DNA from: a bacterium
GTDB lineage: Bacteria > Planctomycetota > B15-G4 > JADJEK01
Length of the DNA: 14,770 nucleotides
Direction: 5' to 3'
Assembly (NCBI GenBank): GCA_030428825.1
Contig: JAUIEL010000075.1
Span: 1 to 14,770, forward strand
This document shows, piece after piece, positions 6,553 to 13,599 of this stretch (its first letter is position 1; the number at the start of each line of letters is the position of its first letter). Under the pieces are notes generated by a model that saw nothing but the letters and a program-made list of their open reading frames with translations, was not told the origin of the DNA and made no database searches. Both the position numbers and the translations under genes were made by a program.

Positions 6553-8837
6553 GGCGGCGAGACGACGCCGCGGCGCTCGTCGCCCGGGTCGAGGCCGAGC
6601 GGCCGGAGATGGTCCGGCTGGCGCGCCTCCTCTCGCTCGCGGCCCGCGTCGAGCCGGAGCTGGTCCGGCGGCTCCGGCTGGCGTTCTTCCCGCGGTCGCA
6701 CGCCGGCCTCGAGGCGGACCTCTGGCTCGGGCCGTTCGTCCGAGCGCACGACCCGTTCGGGCTGGTCTTCCGGGAGGACGTCCTCGACGTGTTGCGCCGG
6801 CAGTTGGCGGCGACGCGGGAGGTGATGGACCGGGCGTGGGCGGAGATCGAGGACGCGCACCGCGAGCTGGCGCCGGTCCTCCAGCTCGAGGAGCGCGTCA
6901 CCTACCACGCGCTCCGCGGCGACCGCGACGCGATGCAGCGGTGGCTCGGCGCGGCGGTGGCGGCGCTCGAGGACGACCGTCGCGGCGGCGTCGCGCGGTG
7001 GGCGGTTCGCACGTTGCCGGCGCTCCCGTCGCGGGCCGCGTCGAGCGAGGCGGGGAGGGTGCTCGCGGCGGAGGCGCGGGCGCGGGTCGACGCCGGGGAC
7101 GACGGGCCGGCGGCGGCGTCGATCGACGCGGCGCGGGTCCGGGCGGCGAGCCGGCGCGCGATCGGCGTGCGGCGGTTCGCCGGCGCGCTCGAGCTGAGCG
7201 AACCGCCGGCCGCGGGCGCGGAGACGATGGAGGTCCCGGACTTCCTCGGACTCGACGGCGACCGGCTGGAGGTCGAGGTCGAGACGCCGACCGCCGGCGG
7301 ATGGGAGGGGACGGTCGTGAGCTGGCTCAACGGCACGACGACGCGCGTCCCGGTCGCGGACGGACCGGTCCGGGTCCGGGACGCGCTCGGCGACGGCGTC
7401 ACGGTCGCCGCGCCGCCCCCGCCGCCGCGATCGGCGAGCGCCTCGTCGACGTCGGACGTCGCCGAGCGGCTGGTCGAGGAGCTGCGCGAGCTCGGGGTCC
7501 CCGAGCCGGACGACGTGGCGCTGGTGATCGACGCCGACCGGGCGGGCCCGTCGCCGCGCCGGACGCTCGGGGACGTCGTCGACGCGCGGAACCGGGGGAC
7601 GGCGACGGTCCTGCTCGCCGCCCCGCCGCGCGGCGAACCCGTGACGGCGCCCGACGACGAGGAGCGGGAGAGGGAGGAGGGGCCGGAGATCGTGCGGCTG
7701 GTCGACGAGCTGATCGCCACCGCCATCCTCCTCCGCGCGCGCGGGCTCGCGATCGAGCCGCGCGGTCCCGATCTCGACGCGGACGTGACGGTCCGGTTCG
7801 ACGACGGCGAGGAGTGGACGTTCGTCCGGATCGCGGCGCGGGCGATCCCGGCGGTCGTCACGCGGGTGAAGATCCTCGCCGACCTGGACATCGCCGAGCG
7901 CCGCGTGGAGCAGACGGGCCGGCTCCGGTGGTCGGCGCATCCGGCGGCCCGGATCGCGGCCACGACGAAGCCGCCGCCGCGTCGGAAGGAGAAGGACGCG
8001 CGCGAAGGCGTGACCCTTCGGATCGAGTCGACCGGGCTCGGCGACGACCATCACGTCGTGCGGCTCCCGGCGGGCGGCGCCGGCGAGGAGGAGACGGCGC
8101 GGAGGCTGCGGACGCTCGCGATCGAGATCGAACGGAGGCGGTTCGCGGCGTGGGCGAAGGAGGTCCGGGCGCCGGGGAACGAGCGTTTCCCCGACTTCTC
8201 CGCCGAGCTCGCGCGGCACCCGGAGCTGCTCGGGCGGAACGCGCTCCTCGACCACCTCGCGGGGTGGGTCGACTCCGACGACCTCCCGGCGCCGCGGTCG
8301 ATGGCGATCGTCGGCCGCGTCGGGGTCGGGAAGACGGCGCTGATCGCGCACGCCGTCGGGCGGTGGCGGGAGGCGGGGCACCCGGTCGCGCTGCACGTCG
8401 TCGACCGGTGGGGGCGGGAGACGCTCGACGACGTCCTCCGCTCGCTCGCGCGGCAGGTCGAGCGGCACGCGGGGCTCTGGTCGCCCCGCGGTCTCGACGC
8501 GCGGGGCCAGCTCTCGGCGGCGCTGGCGCGCGCGCTCGGGCGGGTGGTCGAGGACCGGTGGACCGGCGAGTGGAACCCGCTCGTCGTCTGCGTCGACGGG
8601 ATCGACGCGATCGCCGGCGTCGACCTCGGCGCGCTCGACGCGGTCCTGCGAGTGCCGAAGGGGGACGCGCTCCGGCTGGTCTGGACGGTGCGGGCGGAGT
8701 CGGAGGTTGCGTCTTCGTATGCGCCGGATCGGGACCGGCACGTCGTCGACCTCGACGACCCGGAGTGGCGCGGGCCGGCGGACGAGGCGATGCGGGTCTG
8801 GCTGGAGCGAGGCGACGCGGGAGGGGCGACGGCATGA
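6549..8837 (+). CDS. Multidomain conflict protein: helical N-terminus, GspE-like domain, STAND/NACHT-type P-loop
   Basis: The 762-residue product reads as follows. First, a helical domain (about 10-165; LRLAFFPRSHAGLEADLWLG, LEERVTYHALRG) of the kind I associate with MoxR-vWA-linked proteins. Then a beta-rich region (228-290), a proline run, and a small alpha/beta piece (300-358). Residues about 378-506 match the N-terminal part of GspE/PilB secretion ATPases: GLAIEP for the usual SDIHIEP, then VKILADLDIAERR and a final VVRLP. The end (548-745) is a STAND-like P-loop domain with Walker A VGRVGVGKTA (588-597), Walker B VVCVDGIDAI (679-688) and sensor-like VWTVRAESE (711-719). No winged helix follows; that part appears to be in the next gene. 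A strong GGAGG sits 6 nt before the ATG. The protein overlaps both neighbours by ATGA and is probably the ATP-dependent switch. Confidence 0.82.
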   Translation: MRRRDDAAALVARVEAERPEMVRLARLLSLAARVEPELVRRLRLAFFPRSHAGLEADLWLGPFVRAHDPFGLVFREDVLDVLRRQLAATREVMDRAWAEIEDAHRELAPVLQLEERVTYHALRGDRDAMQRWLGAAVAALEDDRRGGVARWAVRTLPALPSRAASSEAGRVLAAEARARVDAGDDGPAAASIDAARVRAASRRAIGVRRFAGALELSEPPAAGAETMEVPDFLGLDGDRLEVEVETPTAGGWEGTVVSWLNGTTTRVPVADGPVRVRDALGDGVTVAAPPPPPRSASASSTSDVAERLVEELRELGVPEPDDVALVIDADRAGPSPRRTLGDVVDARNRGTATVLLAAPPRGEPVTAPDDEEREREEGPEIVRLVDELIATAILLRARGLAIEPRGPDLDADVTVRFDDGEEWTFVRIAARAIPAVVTRVKILADLDIAERRVEQTGRLRWSAHPAARIAATTKPPPRRKEKDAREGVTLRIESTGLGDDHHVVRLPAGGAGEEETARRLRTLAIEIERRRFAAWAKEVRAPGNERFPDFSAELARHPELLGRNALLDHLAGWVDSDDLPAPRSMAIVGRVGVGKTALIAHAVGRWREAGHPVALHVVDRWGRETLDDVLRSLARQVERHAGLWSPRGLDARGQLSAALARALGRVVEDRWTGEWNPLVVCVDGIDAIAGVDLGALDAVLRVPKGDALRLVWTVRAESEVASSYAPDRDRHVVDLDDPEWRGPADEAMRVWLERGDAGGATA

Positions 8838-11038
8838 GCGTGCTCGACTCGACTCCGATCGATGAGGCGGTGCGCCTGGCGGACGGGAGCTTCCGGGTGG
8901 CGAGGAAGCTCGGCCGGCTCCTCGCGCACGGGGCGCTCGACGACGCGGGGAGCCGCCTCGCGGAGATCTCGGAGAGCGGGATCCCCGCGCTCGTCGCGAT
9001 CGCGCAGGCGTTCGGAGTCGATCGTGAGAACCTCGCGATCCTCGCGGTGCTCCGGGAGCCCCTCCCCTGGCGACGGAGCGACCGACTCGACTGGGACCAC
9101 CGCTTGATCCTCGCCGACTCCGTCGACAGCGACGGCACGATCTTCCCGATCGACGACCGCGTCGGACCGGCGATCCGCGAGCGCCTCGGGGAGGAGATCG
9201 AACTCGAAGGGCACGGACTCCTCGTGGACGCGTTCGGCCACCGCCACTCGGCCGAAGCGGACCTCTCCCGGAAGGAACGTGACTACTGGACGCGTCAGGG
9301 ACCGGAGCACCTCGTCGGCGCGGGCGATCCGGCCGGGGCGGCGGCGCTGCTGCGAGATGCGAGTTGGTTCGTCGAGCGCCTCCGGCTCGTCGGCGTCGAC
9401 GCGGCGTGGCCCGACGGTGTCGAGGACGAGGCGCTCCAGGCGTTGCTCCGACGCCATCACGACGTCCTGCGGCGGACGCCCGCGGCGTGGCCGTCACTGC
9501 TCTACCACGACTGCATCGTGCGGGAGATGCACCCGAAGGAGATCGAGCAGGAGCACGGGATCCGGGCGGTGGAACTGCCGATGCGGCTCTCGCGCAAGGA
9601 CGTCGATCCCCGCCGTGGCTCCTCCGACTTCGAGCCACACGGACCGATCGTCGGGCTCGCGGTCGAGCCGGACGGAGCGACCGCGATCAGCGCGGACCGC
9701 GGCGGGATGCAGCGGTGGTCGCTCCACGAGGACGGGGTCGCGAGGAGCGAGGCGGGCCCGTTCGTGGACGTGACGGTCACCCGGGCCGGCGATCGGCAGG
9801 TCACCGCGAGCCCTTCGGGGCCGCTCGCGATCTGGTCGACGGACGCGGCTACGCCCGAGAGACTCGACGGGCACGCCGACGGTTCTCTCTGCGTCGCCGT
9901 CTCGCCGGACGACGCGCTCCTCGCGTCGGGCGGTCGTGACCACGCGGTCGCGGTCTGGGACCTTCGGGGCCGGAAGCTCGTCCGCCGCTTCGCCGGCCAC
10001 GCCGCCGACGTCGTCGACGTCGCCTGGACGACCGACGGGAAGGAAGTCGTCTCCGCATCTGCCGACGGCACGGTCCGGGTTTGGACCGTCGATGGCGCGT
10101 CGGCAGATGCCCGTCTCGTCCTCTCCGTCGACGGAGCGACGCCGACCGCGTGCCACGTCCACGGCGACTGGGCGGTGGTCGGCTTCGACGACGGGTCGCT
10201 CCGCGCCTACCAGCTCGACGACGGCGCCGAGCAGATGTCCGAGCGGACGCACGCCGGAGCGATCCGCGCGATCGTCACCCACGAGGACGGCCGGACGTTC
10301 ACCGCGTCGGACGACCGGACGATCCACGCGTGGCTCACCGATCGTCGCGAGCCGGTCGTTCTCCGAGCGCACGCGGAGGGAGTGACCTGCCTCGCGATCG
10401 CCGGCGACCGCCTCCTCTCCGGCTCGCGGGACCACACCATGATCGCGTGGGACCTCGAGACGCTCGAACCGATCCGGCGGTACGGGGGGTACGGGCTGCC
10501 GCGGGAGATGGTCGATCGACCCGACGTGGTTCGTCCTCCGGTCTCGCTCGACCTCGGACACCGCGTCTACGAGGGGCACGCGGACGGGCGAATCGTGCTG
10601 CGGGCCGATGGCGGGGGCGATCGGGTGCATCGGTGCCGGTCGGGAGTCTCGTCGCTCCACGTCGGAGAGAAAGGTGTCGTGGTCGGCACGGACGACGGCA
10701 CGATCGAATCGCTCTCGGCCGGCCTCGAGTTCGAACACTCCCTGCGCGGCCACCGCCGCCGCGTCAACGGCCTCGCCCTCCTCGACGACGGGCGCCTCCT
10801 CTCGTGGTCGCTCGACGCCACGCTCCGGCTGTGGGACCTCGACGCCGGGAAGCTCCTCGCGACGACCCACGGCGCCGCCCCGTTCGTCGTCGTCGACCTC
10901 GATCCGTCCGACCCGCTTCGGTTCACGGCGGAGGACGCGGACGGCGCGCGCTGGGAGATGGCGGTCGCGCCGCGCGAGGGCGAGGAGCCGCGGCCCGACG
11001 CGGCCGCCGCCGGCGCCGCGCCGTTCGACGTCGCGTAG
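8834..11038 (+). CDS. WD40 beta-propeller protein with STAND winged-helix-like N-terminus
   Basis: The 734-residue product has a helical N-terminal half (about 1-265) like the region after the P-loop in NACHT/AP-ATPase proteins: LAILAVLREPLPW (67-79), LDWDHRLILADS (85-96), ERDYWTRQGPEHLVGAGD (148-165) and LLRDASWFVERL (172-183). From about 270 to 712 come roughly ten or eleven WD40 repeats, the clearest ending in VAVWDL, VRVWTV, MIAWDL and LRLWDL. The ATG is preceded by GGGAGGGG at 7 nt spacing and overlaps the TGA of the P-loop gene. It therefore looks separately initiated and translationally coupled. The likely role is the ligand-sensing half of a split STAND receptor. It is the last gene of the operon; a hairpin follows 20 nt after the stop. 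Confidence 0.92.
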   Translation: MSVLDSTPIDEAVRLADGSFRVARKLGRLLAHGALDDAGSRLAEISESGIPALVAIAQAFGVDRENLAILAVLREPLPWRRSDRLDWDHRLILADSVDSDGTIFPIDDRVGPAIRERLGEEIELEGHGLLVDAFGHRHSAEADLSRKERDYWTRQGPEHLVGAGDPAGAAALLRDASWFVERLRLVGVDAAWPDGVEDEALQALLRRHHDVLRRTPAAWPSLLYHDCIVREMHPKEIEQEHGIRAVELPMRLSRKDVDPRRGSSDFEPHGPIVGLAVEPDGATAISADRGGMQRWSLHEDGVARSEAGPFVDVTVTRAGDRQVTASPSGPLAIWSTDAATPERLDGHADGSLCVAVSPDDALLASGGRDHAVAVWDLRGRKLVRRFAGHAADVVDVAWTTDGKEVVSASADGTVRVWTVDGASADARLVLSVDGATPTACHVHGDWAVVGFDDGSLRAYQLDDGAEQMSERTHAGAIRAIVTHEDGRTFTASDDRTIHAWLTDRREPVVLRAHAEGVTCLAIAGDRLLSGSRDHTMIAWDLETLEPIRRYGGYGLPREMVDRPDVVRPPVSLDLGHRVYEGHADGRIVLRADGGGDRVHRCRSGVSSLHVGEKGVVVGTDDGTIESLSAGLEFEHSLRGHRRRVNGLALLDDGRLLSWSLDATLRLWDLDAGKLLATTHGAAPFVVVDLDPSDPLRFTAEDADGARWEMAVAPREGEEPRPDAAAAGAAPFDVA

Positions 11039-11057
11039 ACGGAGTTCCGAGAGTTCG

Positions 11058-11078
11058 GCCGACGGTGCGGCCGTCGGC
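11058..11078. terminator. Hairpin between convergent genes
   Basis: An 8-bp perfect stem (GCCGACGG and its complement) with a 5-nt loop fills most of the 42-bp gap between the WD40 gene (plus) and the DinB gene (minus). No U-run follows on either strand. It is a plausible bidirectional terminator by position only. Confidence 0.4.
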
Positions 11079-11080
11079 GG

Positions 11081-11608
11081 TCACGGGCCGAGCAGCGCCT
11101 CGATCCGCTCCAGGTGCCAGCGGTCGTGGCCGGCCTGGATGCGGAGCAGGAGGTCGACGGTCAGCTCGACGTCCGCGTCGTCGTGGATCCCGACGCGCGC
11201 GAGGTCGCCCGGGCCGAGGCGGCGCCAGAGGCGGACGTTCGCGTCGCGGACCGCGGCGAAGGTCGCGGCGAAGGTCGCGGCCCGCTCGGCCGGCGTCGCG
11301 TCGTGGTCGCGCTGCCCTTCGACCCAGGCGTCGTGGTCCATCCCGATCAGCCGCGGCCGGTCGTCCCAGAGGACGGTCCGGACCCGGAACCCGAAGACCC
11401 ACTCGATGTCGAGGAGGTGCGACGCGATCGCCAGCGCGCTCCACTTCCCGGGCGCGGGGACCCGCCGCCACGCCGCGTCGTCCCGCGAGGCCGCGAGCGC
11501 ACCGAGCCGCGCCGGCGTCGTCGCGAGGACCTCGATCGGGTCGTCGGCGCCGAGCTTCTCGAGCTGGCCGTTCCAGAACGCGTAGCGGTCGTCGACGTCG
11601 AGGGGCAT
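11081..11608 (-). CDS. DinB/YfiT-family metalloprotein
   Basis: The 175-residue product has the length and helical pattern of the DinB superfamily, a four-helix bundle that binds a divalent metal with three histidines. Candidate ligands are His64 (IASHLLDIEW) and the pair in the last helix, GHDRWHLERI (His161, His165). Some family members are thiol-dependent transferases; the substrate here is unknown. The ATG at 11606-11608 is the family-consistent start. It has no purine-rich ribosome site because the 54 nt before it are all pyrimidine on the coding strand. A start further up would translate the 9-nt repeat as Phe-Leu-Ser triplets and run into the acyltransferase gene, so it is less likely. 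It lies 86 nt after the acyltransferase stop and could be the last gene of that operon. Confidence 0.85.
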   Translation of the reverse strand: MPLDVDDRYAFWNGQLEKLGADDPIEVLATTPARLGALAASRDDAAWRRVPAPGKWSALAIASHLLDIEWVFGFRVRTVLWDDRPRLIGMDHDAWVEGQRDHDATPAERAATFAATFAAVRDANVRLWRRLGPGDLARVGIHDDADVELTVDLLLRIQAGHDRWHLERIEALLGP

Positions 11609-11662
11609 GGGGGGAAGGAAGGAGAGGAAGGAGAGGAAGGAGAGGAAGGAGAGGAAGGAAAA
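11609..11662. repeat. 54-nt polypurine tract with 9-nt tandem repeats
   Basis: Every base from 11609 to 11662 on the plus strand is A or G. Within it GGAAGGAGA is repeated four times exactly (11617-11652), followed by a partial copy. On the minus strand this is the polypyrimidine leader immediately upstream of the DinB ATG. Such tracts can form triplex (H-DNA) or two-tier G-quadruplex structures and change length by slippage. Confidence 0.9.
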
Positions 11663-11694
11663 CAGACGCGCGCGGAGAGGGCAAGGGGTGGGAG

Positions 11695-12375
11695 TCAGCG
11701 GGCGGCCGTCCGGGCGAAGAAGGCGGTGTCGAGGTCGACGCCTTGTTCCTCGCGCCAGGCGCGGCGGAAGGCGGGGTCGCCAAAGCGGGCGGGCGCCTCG
11801 TCCATCCGGAGGGTGATCGCGCGCCAGTCGTGGCTCCACCCCTCGACGCGGAACGGGGCGGTGGCGGCGCGGAAGCCGAGCGACTGGAACCGGGGGAGGA
11901 GGAACGGCCGGATCTGCGCGTAGAAGAGGTCGATCCCGCGCCGTCGCGCGAGCCGCACGAGCGAGGGCCAGAGGACCTCGTACACCGCGAGCCGCTCGCG
12001 GTCCGGGCGGTCGATGTGGCCGCCGAGGTCGGCGACCGACGGCCGGTCGGCCTGGAGGTGGCGGACGAGCGTCGGGAAGAGGTTGTCGTACCGCCCGAGG
12101 TCGACGTCCGGTTCGATCCGGAAGTCTCCGACGATGCGGTCGCCCCGTCGCGCCACGAGGTACTCGAACCGGTCGACGTCTCCGTACAGCTCGATCGCGC
12201 GCGCGCGCCCGTCGAGGCCGTACCGGTCGGTCAGCATCAGTCGGATCGAGAACTCGAGCGCCTCGCGCTTGGCGGCGTCGTCTCGGGCGAGCGACACGAC
12301 GACCGCGTCTCCGCTCGCTCCGGCGACGTCCGACGGCTCGGCGAGGATCTCGTCCGCCTCACCCGGCGAGGGCAT
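11695..12375 (-). CDS. GNAT-fold acyltransferase, FeeM/autoinducer-synthase-like
   Basis: The 226-residue product resembles N-acyl amino acid synthases (FeeM type) and acyl-homoserine-lactone synthases. It has an early EFSIRLMLTDRYGLDG (41-56) in the position of their N-terminal substrate-contact region, then EYLVARRGDRIVGDFRI (71-87, the central GNAT strands), FPTLV (100-104), ADLGGHIDRPDRE (115-127), a helix with LARRRGIDLFYAQ (142-154) and FQSLGF (163-168). These enzymes join an acyl chain from acyl-ACP or acyl-CoA to an amino group to make signalling lipids. The substrate here is unknown. A GGAGG lies about 6 nt before the ATG. The start is inside the end of the TIR gene (17-bp overlap), so the two are translationally coupled. 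Family assignment is from pattern only; a generic GNAT is the alternative. Confidence 0.72.
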   Translation of the reverse strand: MPSPGEADEILAEPSDVAGASGDAVVVSLARDDAAKREALEFSIRLMLTDRYGLDGRARAIELYGDVDRFEYLVARRGDRIVGDFRIEPDVDLGRYDNLFPTLVRHLQADRPSVADLGGHIDRPDRERLAVYEVLWPSLVRLARRRGIDLFYAQIRPFLLPRFQSLGFRAATAPFRVEGWSHDWRAITLRMDEAPARFGDPAFRRAWREEQGVDLDTAFFARTAAR

Positions 12376-13483
12376 CTTCCGCCTCCGTCGCGCCGTTCTG
12401 CCAGAACGGCTTCATGTGAGCCTTCACGAGCTTCCTCAGCATCTCGTCGTAACGGTCGCGCCGTTCCACCGAGATGAGGTTCCACGTCACGACCCACCCC
12501 GCGGGGTGCCGCCGGTTCGAGATGCGGTCGGGGACCGCGATCCCGATCTTGTTCATCCGGACCTCGCCGAAGTCGTCGTGGCGGAAGAGGGCCGGCTCGG
12601 AGTCGACCCGGGGCGGCGCCTGCCCCTTCGAGTTGAACTTGGCGTTGAAGTTCTCCAGCATCTCGTCGAAGTTGACGAGCTGCGGCTTGATCGACGCGAT
12701 GAACTTGTGGATCGGTCGCGGCCGACCGTCGCTCACCTCGAGGTCGAACATCAGGTACGCGGCGATGTTCGCGAGCGTGATGTTGTAGGTCGCGTCCATG
12801 AAGTAGCACGGGTCGTCCTGCGTCGCGGTCAGGATGCGCATCTGCTCGGCGAGCTGACGCACGTTCGCCTCCGCGTCCGAGAGCGCGATCGAGAGCTGCT
12901 CGGTCGTCCGCGTCCGGCGCGCCTCCCTCAGCGCGTCGTGGACCGCCTGCTTCAGCACGTTGTCCCAGTAGAGGTCGAAGACGTCCTGGAAGCCGTCGGG
13001 CGGCCGACCGACCGCCCGGACCACCTCCCGCGCCATCTCGCAGACCCGTCGCTTCAGCTCGGCCGGCGTGAGGTCCGCCTGCAGCGAGACCGCCTGGAGG
13101 CGTTTCAGCGGATCGGGCCCCTCGCTGACCCCGACCAGGACCGGGAAGACCCGGGTCGGCCGCGGCTGATTGTGGATCGCCCCCGCCTCCCACATCACCC
13201 ACGGCGAGCGGACCGCGTCCGGGGTGACCAGGATCATCGCGTGGTCGCAGCCGGCGAGCGCCTTGTCGAGCTCGTCCTCCCAGCGCTTGCCGGCCTTGAT
13301 GCTGACCTGGCTCAGGAACGGCGCCACGCCGACCATCCGCAGGAAGGTCGCGAGCGCCTCCGCGAGTCCTCTCGCGCTCCCGGACCAGCTCAGGAAGACG
13401 TCTCCCGGCGCCGCCGCCGGGGCCCGGCCGTCGTGCTCCTCCGGCGGTGTCGGAACCGCCGCCGTTCCGTCGTCGCTCGTCAT
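12359..13483 (-). CDS. TIR-domain protein with unknown C-terminal domain
   Basis: The 374-residue product has a low-complexity start (1-26), a TIR domain (about 27-120) and a long C-terminal region of unknown type. The TIR shows GDVFLSWSGSARGLAEAL (first strand and helix), AGKRWEDEL (64-72), CDHAMILVTPDAVRSPWVMWEAGAI and RVFPVLVG. Glu99 in WVMWEAG is the expected catalytic glutamate for NAD+ cleavage. The C-terminal part has a helical connector (165-220) and a mixed domain (about 225-360) with CYFMDATYNITLANIAAY and GWVVTWNLISVE. I recognise no family; it could be the sensor. This TIR is of a different subtype from the one at 3303 (WEAG against FEVS motif). It starts 116 bp after the dehydrogenase operon, may have its own promoter, and overlaps the acyltransferase gene. 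Confidence 0.9.
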   Translation of the reverse strand: MTSDDGTAAVPTPPEEHDGRAPAAAPGDVFLSWSGSARGLAEALATFLRMVGVAPFLSQVSIKAGKRWEDELDKALAGCDHAMILVTPDAVRSPWVMWEAGAIHNQPRPTRVFPVLVGVSEGPDPLKRLQAVSLQADLTPAELKRRVCEMAREVVRAVGRPPDGFQDVFDLYWDNVLKQAVHDALREARRTRTTEQLSIALSDAEANVRQLAEQMRILTATQDDPCYFMDATYNITLANIAAYLMFDLEVSDGRPRPIHKFIASIKPQLVNFDEMLENFNAKFNSKGQAPPRVDSEPALFRHDDFGEVRMNKIGIAVPDRISNRRHPAGWVVTWNLISVERRDRYDEMLRKLVKAHMKPFWQNGATEAEDALAG

Positions 13484-13599
13484 CTTCTCGCGTCTCCCCA
13501 GGGGCAGGTCACCCCGGGAGGGAGGGGAGCGGGCGCGAGGAGCGAAGGCCCGAACCGGACGGATCCGGCGATTTCGGGGGTTCCGGCGGATCGGCGCGG
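13484..13599 (-). promoter_or_regulatory. Spacer between dehydrogenase and TIR genes
   Basis: 116 bp between the FAD-subunit stop and the TIR start, both on the minus strand. A weak 6-bp inverted repeat (GATCCG at 13562 and its complement at 13587) is the only structure seen, and no U-run follows. A GGGGAG about 10 nt upstream is the likely ribosome site for the TIR gene. Whether transcription continues from the dehydrogenase or starts here is not decided by the sequence. Confidence 0.3.

Noticed and set aside
8815..8840. Programmed frameshift joining the P-loop and WD40 genes
   Set aside because: No slippery heptamer is present. A strong GGGAGGGG site 7 nt before the ATG explains separate, coupled initiation.
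2913..9638. A minus-strand open frame of more than 2,200 codons opposite the operon
   Set aside because: It is Arg/Pro-rich with no recognisable domain, and it lies antisense to genes with clear motifs. Such frames arise from lack of stop codons at this GC content.
11609..11839. Longer DinB protein starting upstream with Phe-Leu-Ser repeats
   Set aside because: The extension has no family similarity and overlaps the acyltransferase coding region. The ATG at 11608 gives the normal family length.
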